Counted from the stretch's first letter, positions 45,656-54,776 are shown. The stretch: DNA of 64,000 nucleotides from Streptomyces sp. NBC_00878 (GCF_026341515.1 NZ_JAPEOK010000001.1:5952001-6016000); one strand, 5' to 3'. Numbers and translations: made by a program. Notes: a model not told the origin generated them from the letters alone.

Positions 45656-45829
45656 TTTGTTTTTGACCTTGGAATGTGGGCATATTGCGCTTCGGTCGCC
45701 TGCGCATGGAATGCGTAGGTCAGGGTTTTACCCTCCGGGGTCATGATCTGCATGGTCGGGGGTGGCCAAGGGGTGGCCATTTGTGCAGCGGCCGTGCTTT
45801 GGAGTAGTTCGAGGGACCCCGGTATCGGA

Positions 45830-46522
45830 CTACGACAGGCGGTCGGTGCTGCTGTCGGGGGCGGCGTGGGCCAGGCCTGTCCGGTAGGCGATGACGACGA
45901 GTTGCGCCCGGTCGCGGGCCTCCAGTTTTGTCATGGCGCGCTGCACGTGGGCGCGGACGGTGAAGGGGCTGAGGAACATCCGGTCGGCGATCTCCTGGTT
46001 GGACAGGCCGGTCGCGACCAGGGCCACCATCTCGCGTTCGCGTGGGGTGAGCACGGCGAGTTGTTCGGGGTGGTGCGGCGGGGCGTCGTCCGGTGTGGCC
46101 AGGAAACGGGCGACCAGGGAGCGGGTCGCGGCGGGGGACAGAAGAGTGTCGCCGTCGGCGATCGTACGCACGGCGTCCAGCAGGTCCTCGGCCCCGATGC
46201 CCTTGCCGATGAAGCCGCCGGCCCCCGCGCGCAGCGCCTGAGCGACGTACTCGTCGGTCTCGTACGTGGTGAGGATCAGGATGCGGCTGGCACGCAGGTC
46301 CGGGTCCGCGCAGATCTCCGACGTGGCGGTGAGACCGTCCACCTCGGGCATACGGATGTCCATGATCACCACGTCCGGGCGCAGCTCCCGGGTGAGTCTC
46401 ACCGCCTCCTTGCCGTCGGCGGCCTCGCCGACCACGGCGATGTCGTCGGCGCTGTCGAGAAGCAGCCGGAAGGCACCGCGCAGCAGGGCCTGATCGTCGG
46501 CGAGCAGCACCCGGAGCGTCAC
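45830..46522 (-). CDS. NarL/LuxR-family response regulator
   Basis: The 230-residue protein has a receiver domain (LLADDQALLRG, phospho-acceptor D55 in VVIMDIRMPEVDG, Thr in ILTTYETDEYV, K in FIGKG) and a C-terminal LuxR-type helix-turn-helix (LTPREREMVALVATGLSNQEIADRMFL). It is phosphorylated by the overlapping upstream kinase. ATG at 46522 overlaps the kinase stop. It probably controls the MMPL exporter gene that heads this leftward operon. Confidence 0.93.
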   Translation of the reverse strand: MTLRVLLADDQALLRGAFRLLLDSADDIAVVGEAADGKEAVRLTRELRPDVVIMDIRMPEVDGLTATSEICADPDLRASRILILTTYETDEYVAQALRAGAGGFIGKGIGAEDLLDAVRTIADGDTLLSPAATRSLVARFLATPDDAPPHHPEQLAVLTPREREMVALVATGLSNQEIADRMFLSPFTVRAHVQRAMTKLEARDRAQLVVIAYRTGLAHAAPDSSTDRLS

Positions 46523-47844
46523 GGCGCATCCCCTGCCCGTGCGTCGCCCGTCCGTCCGTCGCCTGTCGCTCCGTCAGCCATTCGCCCCTCGCTGGTTGTT
46601 GCTCCGGCAGTCCTCCGTGTCGTGTCCTTGGCGGGCGGGAGGGGCAGCTGGGCTGAGACGAGGAAGCCGCCCTCCGGGCTCCTGCCCGCCCAGAGGTGTC
46701 CGCCGACCGCAGTGGCACGTTCACGCATCCCGATCAGACCGTAACCGGGCGGACGGTCCGCCGTCGTGGACGCACTCGGTCCCGTGGATGCGGTCGGCGC
46801 CGTACGGGCGCCCCCTCCCTCGTCGGCGACGGTGATGGTCACGCGATCGCGGTTCCAGGCGAGACGCACCCGGGCGCTACCAGTGCCGGCGTGCTTGGTC
46901 ACGTTGGTCAGTGCCTCCTGGACGATGCGGTAGGCGGTGAGGTCCACTCCCGGCGGCAGCGGTCTGGCCGTGCCCTCCTGGTGCACCGACACCTCCAGAC
47001 CCGCGCGGCGGAAGGACTCGAGGAGAGTGGGAAGCCGGGACAGCCCGGGCGCCGGTTCGGCGGGCCCGGCCGCGTCCCCGGACTGACGCAGCAGACCGAC
47101 CGTGGCCCGCAGGTCGTCGAGCGCGTCGCCTGTGGTCGCGACGAGCTCCTTCAGGCTCTTACGGGTCTGCTCCGGGCGGGCGTCGAAGAGGTGGGCGGCG
47201 ACCGTGGCCTGAGCGTTGGCCAGGGTGATCTGATGGGCCACGAGGTCGTGCAACTCCCGCGCGATGCGCACCCGTTCCTCGGCCACTCTCCGGCGCGCCT
47301 CGCTCTCCCGGCTCTGCTCGGCCCGCCGTGCCCGCTCCTCCACGGCCGCCAGGTAGGCCCGTCGGTTGTGCACCGAGTGACCGAGTACGCCGGCCACCAG
47401 CGGGAACGCCGCCACCACTCCCATCCTGCTCGCGTCCTTCCATGAGAGGGCCCCGAACACAGGGGTGAAGGCGACCAGCAGCGCCGCGGAGGTGAGCAAC
47501 ACCGCGCTCGCCGCGTGCCGTTCGGTGCGCAGGGTGAGCGAGTAGGCGGTGATCACGGCGGGGGCCACGATGAGCGGGCTCAGCAGGAGGCCCAAGAGCG
47601 GCACCAGCACGCCGCACGCGGTGGTGGCCGCCATGGCGGCCAGGGGTGCCCGGTGCCGCACCGGCAGCACGGCACAGGACACCACGGCGATGACGTAGGC
47701 GGCGGCAGGCGGCGGTGCCAGCGTCCTACCGTCGTCCTGCAGCACACCGCCGAGCAGGCAGAGCGCGAACGCGGTCGCCGTGATCGCTCCCTCCCGCCAC
47801 CACGTACCGCGTGATCGCGGGGCACCGCCACCCGTGTTCGTCAT
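46519..47844 (-). CDS. Sensor histidine kinase (HisKA_3/NarX type)
   Basis: The 441-residue protein has about five N-terminal membrane helices (20-160) with little extracytoplasmic loop, a coiled linker, and a HisKA_3 dimerisation domain with phospho-acceptor H199 in IARELHDLVAHQI. The ATPase domain follows (N-box YRIVQEALTNVTKHA, G-boxes TVADEGGG and GYGLIGMRERA). The C-terminal tail has GDGRTGDARAGD repeats. The lack of a sensor loop suggests intramembrane sensing, for example of envelope stress or hydrophobic compounds. It lies 7 bp downstream of the exporter gene. Confidence 0.92.
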   Translation of the reverse strand: MTNTGGGAPRSRGTWWREGAITATAFALCLLGGVLQDDGRTLAPPPAAAYVIAVVSCAVLPVRHRAPLAAMAATTACGVLVPLLGLLLSPLIVAPAVITAYSLTLRTERHAASAVLLTSAALLVAFTPVFGALSWKDASRMGVVAAFPLVAGVLGHSVHNRRAYLAAVEERARRAEQSRESEARRRVAEERVRIARELHDLVAHQITLANAQATVAAHLFDARPEQTRKSLKELVATTGDALDDLRATVGLLRQSGDAAGPAEPAPGLSRLPTLLESFRRAGLEVSVHQEGTARPLPPGVDLTAYRIVQEALTNVTKHAGTGSARVRLAWNRDRVTITVADEGGGARTAPTASTGPSASTTADRPPGYGLIGMRERATAVGGHLWAGRSPEGGFLVSAQLPLPPAKDTTRRTAGATTSEGRMADGATGDGRTGDARAGDAP

Positions 47845-47851
47845 GGCCGGC

Positions 47852-50131
47852 TCAGTGCCGTTGCCGGCCGACGGGGAGCCGCGGTATCACTGCGTCCGGC
47901 TCGGTCGCGGAGGCCGGGGCATGCCTGCTCAGTTTCTCGCCCTCGATATCCACATTCGGCAGCACACGGTTCAGGATACGAGGCAGCCACCAGGCCCGGT
48001 GGCCGAGGAGTGCCAGGACCGCGGGTGCGATCGCCATCCGGACCACGAAGGCGTCGAAGGCGACGGCGGAGGCCAGGCCGACGCCCATCGTCTGGATGGT
48101 CGGGCTGTTCATCCCGATGAATCCGGCGAACACGCTGATCATGATGATCGCCGCCGCGGCCACCACACGTCCGCTGTGCCGGAAGCCGTTCACGATCGCC
48201 TCGCCGGGGGAGGCGCCATGGACGTAGGCCTCCCGCATCCGGGTGAGGAGGAAGACCTCGTAATCCATGGCGAGGCCGAACACTATGCCGATGATCAGAA
48301 TCGGCATCAGCGACATGACCGGTCCGGTCTGCTCGATGCCGACCAGGTCTGCCGCCCAGCCCCACTGGAAGACGGCGACGAGGACGCCGAAGGCGGCACC
48401 CACCGACAGCAGGAAACCGAGCGCGGCCTTGACCGGGACCAGGACCGAGCGGAAGACCACCATCAGCAGGAGCACCGCCAGGCCGATGACCACGGTCAGA
48501 TAGGGGACGAGGGCGTCGGACATGGCTTCGGAGATGTCGATGTTCAGCGCGGTGGCGCCGGTCACCAGGACGGTGGCGCCCGTGTCGGCCTCGACTCCGG
48601 AGACCGCGCCCCGGATCGCGTACACCAGGTCCTTGGTCTCGCCGCTGTTCGGCGCGGTCCGCGGTACGGCGGTGAGGACGGCCGTGTCCTTGGCCCGGCT
48701 GAGCACCGGATCACCGACCGACGCGACCCCGTCCACTCCCCGTACGGTCTTGACGACCAGGTCCGTGGTGGCCCGAGGGTCCGCAGACCCCGAGGACGCC
48801 GACGTGTCCACGACCACGGTCAACGGGCCGTTGAACCCGGGGCCGAAGCCTTCCGACAGCAGGTCGTAGGCGCGGCGCTCGGTGGTCTCCACCGACTTGG
48901 ACTCGTCTCCGGGCAGCCCGAGTTCGAGGCTCAGCGCCGGCAGGGCGACGGCGCCGAGACCGAGTCCGGCGATCATCAGCACGGGCACCGGCCGGCGCAG
49001 CACGAACCGCGCCCAGCGGGTGCCGAGCCCGGGCCTGCCGGCCGCGGTGGGCACCGGGTGCGGGCGCTCGCTTTCCGGCCGACGAGACAACCGGTGATGC
49101 AAGGGTGCCTTGCGGACGGCGCAGGACAGTATCCGCCGGCCGAAGTAGCCGAACAGCGCGGGGACCAGGGTCAGTGCGACGAGTACGGCAAGGGCCACGG
49201 CGCCCGCGCCGCCCATGCCCATCTTGGTGAGTTCGGGGATTCCGACGACCCCCAGCCCGACCAGGGCGATGATGACGGTCGCGCCGGCGAAGACGACTGC
49301 GGATCCGGCCGTGCCCACCGCCCGGCCGGCCGCCTCCTCCGGCTCGCTGCCCTGGGCGAGCTCGTCGCGGAAGCGGGAGGTGATGAAGAGTGCATAGTCG
49401 ATGCCGACCGCCAGCCCCAGCATCAGCGCCAGGATGGCGACGGTGGACGTCAGGCCCAGCGGAACGGCCAGCGCGGAGACCAGGCCGAAGGCGATGGCCA
49501 CGCCCACGAAGGCGGTCAGCAGCGACAGTCCGGCCGCGACCAGCGACCCGAGGGCGAGGACCAGCACCAGGGCCGCCACCGCCACGCCGATCAGCTCCGT
49601 CGTACCGCCCGGTTCCTCTTCCGTTTCCAGGGCCGAGCCGCCGATCTCCACGGTCAGCCCCGCGTCCCGGGCCTGGCTCGCGGCGTCCTCGAGGGCGCTC
49701 TTCGTCGGCCCGGTCAGGTCGACGGCGTCCGCGGTGTAGGTGATCGTGGAGTAGGCGATGGTGCCGTCCTCGCTGACAGCGCCGGTCTCATAGGGGTCGG
49801 TGGTCGACTCGACCTGATCGCCTCCGTCCAGCGAGCCGAGCGTGTCCTCGACGGCCGCCTTCTTCTCCCCGGCCGTCACCCGCTGCCCGTCCGGGGCCCG
49901 GAACACCAAACGGGCCTCGGCACCCTGGGAGTTGCTCTCGGGGAAGCGCTCGTCCAGCAGGTCGAACGCCTTCTGCGACTCGGTGCCGGGCATGGACAGG
50001 TCCTCTTCCTCCGCGGCCGGCGCCACGGCGGCGCCGACCACGGCCAGTAGCAGGACACTCAGCCACAGACGAAGCACGCGCCGGCGCCGCCGGAAGGCCC
50101 ACCGTCCGATCCGGTAGAGAAATGTCGCCAC
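47852..50131 (-). CDS. MMPL-family membrane transporter
   Basis: The 759-residue RND-superfamily protein has two MMPL halves. Each has one leading helix, a large extracytoplasmic loop (about 35-175 and about 390-520), and a block of five to six helices with the GIDYALFITSRFRDE and AMDYEVFLLTRMRE signatures. These carry the proton-relay Asp-Tyr pair. MMPL proteins export lipids, glycolipids or antibiotics. GTG at 50131 starts right at VATFLYRIGRWAFRRRRR, the usual cytosolic basic start; the longer ORF upstream is not conserved. It forms an operon with the kinase and regulator genes. Confidence 0.9.
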   Translation of the reverse strand: MATFLYRIGRWAFRRRRRVLRLWLSVLLLAVVGAAVAPAAEEEDLSMPGTESQKAFDLLDERFPESNSQGAEARLVFRAPDGQRVTAGEKKAAVEDTLGSLDGGDQVESTTDPYETGAVSEDGTIAYSTITYTADAVDLTGPTKSALEDAASQARDAGLTVEIGGSALETEEEPGGTTELIGVAVAALVLVLALGSLVAAGLSLLTAFVGVAIAFGLVSALAVPLGLTSTVAILALMLGLAVGIDYALFITSRFRDELAQGSEPEEAAGRAVGTAGSAVVFAGATVIIALVGLGVVGIPELTKMGMGGAGAVALAVLVALTLVPALFGYFGRRILSCAVRKAPLHHRLSRRPESERPHPVPTAAGRPGLGTRWARFVLRRPVPVLMIAGLGLGAVALPALSLELGLPGDESKSVETTERRAYDLLSEGFGPGFNGPLTVVVDTSASSGSADPRATTDLVVKTVRGVDGVASVGDPVLSRAKDTAVLTAVPRTAPNSGETKDLVYAIRGAVSGVEADTGATVLVTGATALNIDISEAMSDALVPYLTVVIGLAVLLLMVVFRSVLVPVKAALGFLLSVGAAFGVLVAVFQWGWAADLVGIEQTGPVMSLMPILIIGIVFGLAMDYEVFLLTRMREAYVHGASPGEAIVNGFRHSGRVVAAAAIIMISVFAGFIGMNSPTIQTMGVGLASAVAFDAFVVRMAIAPAVLALLGHRAWWLPRILNRVLPNVDIEGEKLSRHAPASATEPDAVIPRLPVGRQRH

Positions 50132-50507
50132 CTGTTGATCACTCCAGACACCGCTAGGCAAGGGGAATGCGCGGGATTCACGCGCCTCCCACACTTCCCT
50201 CCGGCGCCCTGCCGGGGCATCGTCCCCCGACGCCGTCTTCCCCTGGTGCACCCGGACCAGCCACGCACGTGTCCTGGTGCCTACGCACCAGAGGCCAGGC
50301 CGGCTTGGGCCGGGGCGCGGCTTGCCCTGGAGTTCTTCAGTGACCTGGGTTGCAGCCGGAGGTGTCACTTGCCCCTGTGGCCGGTGCAGCCGGTCTTCGC
50401 CTCGGCCGTGCACCGCCCAGTTCGCCGGCGGCTGCCCCTCGCCTTCAGCCAGTAGCGGTGTCTTGCTGGGCAGCGGCCCGCCAGGCCCGCGCCAACTGTG
50501 CTGGGCG
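50132..50507. other. Intergenic region upstream of the MMPL operon
   Basis: There is no gene. It should contain the promoter of the leftward MMPL/two-component operon; no clear hexamers or terminator were identified. Confidence 0.4.
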
Positions 50508-51245
50508 TCAGGCTTGCACGGTGGGCCGGACGACGATTTCGCTGATGTCGATGCCGACAGGCTGCTCGATCGCGTAACCGATCGCGGATGCGATGGCGGA
50601 GGGCGGGATGGCGATCTCGTCGCGCTGTCGGGCGGCGGCCGCCGCTGCTTCGGGACTCGCTCCCTTGCCCACGCCCTCGGTGTTGGTGAACCCGGGTGAG
50701 ACGAGGGTGACGCGCAGGTGGGGTCCCGACTCCTGCCGCAGGCCCTCGGTCAGTACCTTGACCGCCGTCTTCGTGGCTGCGTAGACACCCTGAGGGGACT
50801 TCACGACGTAGGCCGCGGTGGAGGCGACGTTGACGAACTGGCCGGAGCGCTGGCGCCGGAAGACGGGAAGTGCCGCCCCGATACCGTTCAGCAGGCCGGT
50901 GATATGCGTTGCGACCATGGCGTCCCAGTCGTCCTGACGCAACTCGTCGAACGGTGACACCGCCATCGTGCCGGCGTTGGAGACCAGGACATCGAGCCGG
51001 CCGAACCGGTCGACCGCCGTGTCCGCCAGGCGCTTGAGGTCCTCACGGCGCGTCACGTCTATGACGGCCCCGACGGCCGAGCCGCCCTGCGCCGAGATCT
51101 GGTCCACCACCGCGTTCAGCCGGTCCTCCCGCCGGGCCCCGAGCACGAGCCGGGCCCCCTTCTCGGCGAGGTAGGTCGCCGTCGCCGCTCCGATGCCGCT
51201 GCTGGCACCTGTGATCGCTATGACCTTGTCCTCGATACCTGGCAT
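50508..51245 (-). CDS. Short-chain dehydrogenase/reductase
   Basis: The 245-residue classical SDR has the nucleotide loop TGASSGIG, NNAG-type motif as SNAG, catalytic Ser in NVASTAAYV, and YAATK (Tyr-x3-Lys). It is likely NADP-dependent given the basic residues after the second strand (GARREDR). The substrate is unknown. ATG at 51245 follows a GGAAGGA ribosome site. It is divergent from a TetR gene, which probably represses it through the shared 146-bp region. Confidence 0.9.
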   Translation of the reverse strand: MPGIEDKVIAITGASSGIGAATATYLAEKGARLVLGARREDRLNAVVDQISAQGGSAVGAVIDVTRREDLKRLADTAVDRFGRLDVLVSNAGTMAVSPFDELRQDDWDAMVATHITGLLNGIGAALPVFRRQRSGQFVNVASTAAYVVKSPQGVYAATKTAVKVLTEGLRQESGPHLRVTLVSPGFTNTEGVGKGASPEAAAAAARQRDEIAIPPSAIASAIGYAIEQPVGIDISEIVVRPTVQA

Positions 51246-51313
51246 GATCAACGTCCTTCCAAGGGGTATGTGTGCAGGTCAGCCCAATGGCATACAGTGG
51301 AATTGGGGGAGCC

Positions 51314-51337
51314 CCCACTTACGTCACACTAAGTGGG
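51314..51337. promoter_or_regulatory. Probable TetR operator
   Basis: Perfect 8-bp inverted repeat CCCACTTA/TAAGTGGG with an 8-bp spacer lies in the divergent promoter between the SDR and TetR genes, as expected for a self-regulated TetR-family repressor. Confidence 0.6.
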
Positions 51338-51391
51338 CGCGTCTCCGTTTAGCAAGTTGCAGGGGACTGGAGAGGGGAATGGCGACCGCTG

Positions 51392-51964
51392 ATGGCCGGC
51401 AGTGCACAACGCCCGTTGCGAGCTGACGCACGGCGTAACAGAGACAAGATCCTCGCGGCCGCGGTGCGCGTGTTCGCCGAGGAGGGGCTGGACGCGCACC
51501 TGGAGCGCATCGCCAAAGAGGCGGGCGTGGGCAGCGCAACCCTGTACCGCAGCTTCCCCACCCGGGAGGCTCTGATCGAGGAGGTCTACCGCAACGAGGT
51601 GGCCCAACTGTGCGACGCGGTCCCCGGTCTGCTCGCGGCGAAGCCGCCCTACGAAGCCCTGCGCGCCTGGACACGCCTCTTCCTGGACTACGTCACCGCC
51701 AAATTCGGCATGGCCGACGCCTTGCGTGCCATCGCCGCGGCGGGAAGCAACCCCTACGGCCACAGTCGGGACATGATCCAGGCCGCCATCACCGCCCTGA
51801 TGGACGCATGTGTGGCCGCCGGAACGATTCGCACCGACATCAGCCCCAACGACATGGGTGCCGCACTCGAAGGCATCGCCCTCACCTCGGCGAGCCCCGA
51901 ACAACGACAGCAGGCCGAACGCCTGCTCGACCTCACCCTGGACGGCCTGAAGGCCGGTTCGTGA
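51392..51964 (+). CDS. TetR-family transcriptional regulator
   Basis: The 190-residue protein has an N-terminal helix-turn-helix (DKILAAAVRVFAEEGLDAHL then IAKEAGVGSATLYRSFPTREAL) and an all-helical ligand-binding part of the size seen in SDR- or transporter-linked repressors. It is divergent from the SDR gene, and the palindrome at 51314-51337 is its likely operator. The inducer is unknown. Confidence 0.9.
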   Translation: MAGSAQRPLRADARRNRDKILAAAVRVFAEEGLDAHLERIAKEAGVGSATLYRSFPTREALIEEVYRNEVAQLCDAVPGLLAAKPPYEALRAWTRLFLDYVTAKFGMADALRAIAAAGSNPYGHSRDMIQAAITALMDACVAAGTIRTDISPNDMGAALEGIALTSASPEQRQQAERLLDLTLDGLKAGS

Positions 51965-52210
51965 GGGCGGTTCTGCGTGGGCCAGGAGTCGACGAGGTCA
52001 ACCGGCGGGTCGGCTGACAGTCGGCAAGCCCGTTACCTCGCGGGAGCTGCTTCGGCGTCGTCACGAACGCAGGCCATGTCCGTCCCCGGCCGAGCCCGTC
52101 GGAACGTCTTTCTGCTGCTGCCCGTAGGACGGACGCTCTGTCCTACGGCCCGTCGGCCAGCTCGCGGAGAGCGACGTCATCGTCGACAGTGTCCGGGCAG
52201 TTCCTGGATC

Positions 52211-52563
52211 GCGGTCTTCCGCGAGGTCGGCCGCGTGATCGGCACCGTTCAGCTGCTGCGCCACCTCGCGGACGCCCCACTGTGTCGGCGGGTGGCGGCG
52301 GTTACCAACAAGGTCGAGGCGTTCAACGGCTTCTCCCAGCGGATCGGCTTCGGCAACGGCGGCGTCATCACCGACAACGACCCCGTCGAGCAGGGGAAGA
52401 CCGAGAAATTCAACTCCTTGTTGACCAGCGGGGTCATCTTCCACAACGCCCTGGACATCGCCGAGATCGTGCGCCGGCTCCAGGAGTAGGGCCGGATCGT
52501 CAATCCGGAGGACCTGGCCCACATCTCGCTGTACCTGACCGAGCGAATCCGCCGCTTCGACGA
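52211..52563 (+). pseudogene. Tn3-family transposase fragment
   Basis: The frame reads FREVGRVIGTVQLLRHLADA then TNKVEAFNGFSQRIGFGNGG and NDPVEQGKTEKFNSLL, the C-terminal part of Tn3-type TnpA. An in-frame TAG at 52487-52489 interrupts it, after which PEDLAHISLYLTERIRRF resumes. The whole N-terminal catalytic region and the inverted repeats are missing. The bases between the TetR stop and 52211 hold no recognisable gene. Confidence 0.8.
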
Positions 52564-52579
52564 GGAAGGCTGGAGTTCT

Positions 52580-52954
52580 CGCAAGTGGTCGAGCTGCATT
52601 GGGTTGATCAGGGGCCCACCGGCAAAAGATGCCACTGGCGAGCTGGACTACGGGAACACCGACTCATGACAGGCGGCTTCGGACGAATCTCTGTCACCGC
52701 TTCCGATCTGTCGATTCGGTTGCCTGACTGAGGAATTCGGTTCTTGACGGTGCTTGTCCGGATCCAACAGATCTTGTTCTGTGCTTGTCCGCTACCGGGG
52801 ATGTGGTCCGGGGTGGCCAAGGGGCGGCCGGACGCCTGTGGACGGTGCAGCACGAGGTACCGGCGCTCAGCACGGTGCTTGTGGTCTGATCGGGCACAAC
52901 AGCATCGCGCAGCATCAGCCGTCATCAGGCGACACGATCACTCGTGGCCTCGTC
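52580..52954. other. Noncoding right arm of segment B
   Basis: No gene is seen. The piece GGGGTGGCCAAGGGGCGGCC at 52808 has a near-copy at 45756 (GGGGTGGCCAAGGGGTGGCC). The part up to the att copy resembles the arm left of 45576. Confidence 0.45.
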
Positions 52955-53040
52955 ATGCGTAGGTCTCGGGTTCGAATCCCGAAGGCGGCTCCGTGGAAGC
53001 CTCAGGACTCACTCGCCGTGACCTGGGGCTTTTGCTTTTT
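52955..53040 (+). repeat. Attachment site, right copy (86 bp with tRNA terminator)
   Basis: The 86 bp match 38226-38311 with one mismatch: 36 bp of the tRNA 3' end plus the complete tRNA terminator. It marks the right end of the island, or the left end of a further element. Confidence 0.92.
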
Positions 53041-53185
53041 GCGGATGCGGCGGCGGATGCGGCGGCGAGCACGGGCTGCGCGGCTGTCCGATCGGGACGG
53101 CGGCGCCCATGGGCATCTTCAGGGCGCGACAAGCCCTCGGCCAGCACGTAGGAGAAGGGCTTCCAGCAGTCCGAGGTCGCCTCGG

Positions 53186-54376
53186 TCACCACCGATCGTT
53201 CCTCGGCAGGATGCCTTCCGCCAGTCCTGCCTTCTCGAACGCGGCCAGCAGCCGTGCCAGTTGTTCGTCGGTGTGCGCGGCTGTCAGGGTGACCCGGAGG
53301 ACTTCGCGGCCGGCGCGGACGCCCGGGTAGGTCATTGGTGCGGTGAACACGCCGGCCTGGCACAGCGTGTGCCACATGCGAAGGCACCGCTCACGTCCCC
53401 TGATGAGGACGGGCACCACGGGGGTGGTGGAGGCGCCGGTGTCGTAGCCGAGGGCGCGCAGGCCGTTGTGGAGCTTTTCGGCGAGGTCCAGTACTCGTCG
53501 ACGGCGCTCGGGTTCGGTCTGGAGGATGTCGAGCGCGGCCAGTGCGGCGGCGACGTTCGCGGGTGAGGCGGCCGCGGTGAACAGTGAGGTGCGGGCGTGG
53601 AAGCGCAGGTAGCGGATCACCTCCCGGGGGCCGGCGATGACCCCGCCCACGGACGCCAGACTCTTGGACAGAGCACTGGTGATGAGCAGGGGCTGCAGAC
53701 CGTAGTGTTCGGCGGCGCCCGCGCCGGTCGGTCCGAGCACTCCAAGGTCGTGGGAGCTGTCGACGACGACATGCGCGCGGTGCGCGTCGGCCAGCCGCAT
53801 CAGGGCGGGCAGTGCGCAGATATCGCCGTCGACGGAGAAAATCCCATCGGTGAGGATGGTCTTCCCGGCTCCCTCGGCCGCCGAGGACAGAAGTTCCTCC
53901 AGGTGTTTCATGTTGCTGTGCAGGAACTTTCGTTCCTCGGCGTCACCCAGACGAATTGCTTCGTCCAGTGAAGCGTGATTGGAAAGGTCGCTGAAGACGT
54001 AGTCACCTTTGTCCAGCAGCGGCGAAAGCATCAGATTCGCCTGGTAACCGGACGGGAGCACTGCCGCCGCTTCCTGCCCGAGGAACCGGGCGAGCCGCTC
54101 TTCGAGTTCTTCGTGCAGGCCGAGTGATCCGCTGACCGCGCGGGATCCGCCCAGTGAGGTGCCGAAGCGTCGCACGGCCGCCACGGCGGCCTCCCGTACC
54201 CTGGAGTCGGCGGCGAGGCCCAGGTAGTCGTGGGACGCGGCCATGATCACCCGTCGGCCCTCGAAGGCCACTTCCGTGCCGTCGAACGTGTCGCTGATGG
54301 CCCGGTAGTAACAGGCTCGTCCCGTCTCCTGCAGATGGGACGCTGTCCAGGACCGGCACTTTTCCCACACGTCCAT
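53186..54376 (-). CDS. Alpha-oxoamine synthase (AONS/CqsA-like PLP enzyme)
   Basis: The 396-residue fold-type I PLP enzyme belongs to the group that condenses an acyl thioester with an amino acid, losing CO2 to give an alpha-amino-ketone. Recognisable parts are SHDYLGLAADSRV, GTSLGGSRAVSGSLGLHEELE, the PLP-stacking region LPSGYQAN, SNHASLDEAIRL, and the Schiff-base lysine K238 in ITSALSKSLASVGG. The usual DEAH-x-G motif reads VVDSSHDLGVLG; the PLP-binding Asp (D206) and His (D206SSH209) remain. ATG at 54376 is chosen from the family length. It is divergent from the ACP gene, which likely supplies its acyl donor. Confidence 0.88.
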   Translation of the reverse strand: MDVWEKCRSWTASHLQETGRACYYRAISDTFDGTEVAFEGRRVIMAASHDYLGLAADSRVREAAVAAVRRFGTSLGGSRAVSGSLGLHEELEERLARFLGQEAAAVLPSGYQANLMLSPLLDKGDYVFSDLSNHASLDEAIRLGDAEERKFLHSNMKHLEELLSSAAEGAGKTILTDGIFSVDGDICALPALMRLADAHRAHVVVDSSHDLGVLGPTGAGAAEHYGLQPLLITSALSKSLASVGGVIAGPREVIRYLRFHARTSLFTAAASPANVAAALAALDILQTEPERRRRVLDLAEKLHNGLRALGYDTGASTTPVVPVLIRGRERCLRMWHTLCQAGVFTAPMTYPGVRAGREVLRVTLTAAHTDEQLARLLAAFEKAGLAEGILPRNDRW

Positions 54377-54557
54377 GCGTACGATCTCCAGTTCGGGTAA
54401 TGCGGCCCTGCCCCCCGACTGTCCGGCAGGTTCCCGTATTCGCTCCACGATGCCATCCCGGGCTGCCGGCACACCAATTCACATGAGGAGTCCCCTTTCG
54501 GTCGGCGGTGGTATTTTGAGGATCCTTTCCAAAGTTTTTGTCACGCCGGAGAAAAGC
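54377..54557. promoter_or_regulatory. Divergent promoter region of the biosynthetic cluster
   Basis: The 181-bp gap between the oxoamine synthase and the ACP genes has an AT-rich stretch near 54510-54545 (GGTATTTTGAGGATCC). It must hold both promoters; hexamers are not assigned. Confidence 0.45.
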
Positions 54558-54776
54558 ATGTCGTTCGATGAACTGAAAGATATTATGATCGCCATGGGGA
54601 TTCCCGATTCGGATATCCGTCTGGATGCGAGCCGGGAGGAAGCGGGGCTCGACTCCATCGCCGTGGTGGAACTGGCCCTGCTCCTGCGCAGTGAGCGGGG
54701 CCTGCAGGTGACCGAGGACGAGCTCGCGGCCGCCGGCACGATCGGGGACGTCGCTGCCCTCGTCGCCGTACGGTGA
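54558..54776 (+). CDS. Stand-alone acyl carrier protein
   Basis: The 72-residue acidic protein has the phosphopantetheine serine in EAGLDSIAVVELALLL, the expected DSI/DSL motif, and the four-helix ACP pattern. ATG at 54558 follows GGAGAAAAGC. Its stop overlaps the KAS II start by GTGA, so ACP and ketosynthase are made together. It presumably carries growing or finished acyl chains for this cluster rather than for housekeeping fatty acid synthesis. Confidence 0.92.
   Translation: MSFDELKDIMIAMGIPDSDIRLDASREEAGLDSIAVVELALLLRSERGLQVTEDELAAAGTIGDVAALVAVR

Larger units (their letters stand above)
45617..52990. mobile_element. Genomic island segment B
   Basis: The segment lies between the middle and right tRNA-Thr 3'-end repeats. 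It carries a two-component system, an MMPL exporter, an SDR/TetR pair and a Tn3-family transposase fragment. No integrase was found. It may be a second element inserted in tandem at the same tRNA, or part of one larger element with an internal att. Confidence 0.65.

Noticed and set aside
45710..45721. Fourth att-like fragment (AATGCGTAGGTC)
   Set aside because: Only 12 bp match the tRNA core and the T-arm sequence that follows is lost; it may be an arm site but is too short to call.
44656..45780. Long reverse ORF (374 codons) across the CHAT gene end and middle att copy
   Set aside because: It is antisense to the CHAT domain, crosses the tRNA-like repeat (giving the SRLRDSNPRP sequence typical of tRNA shadows), and has no recognisable domain.
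38262..53040. Search for integrase, excisionase or replication genes in the island
   Set aside because: No tyrosine or serine recombinase motifs were found in any frame; only a Tn3-type transposase fragment is present.
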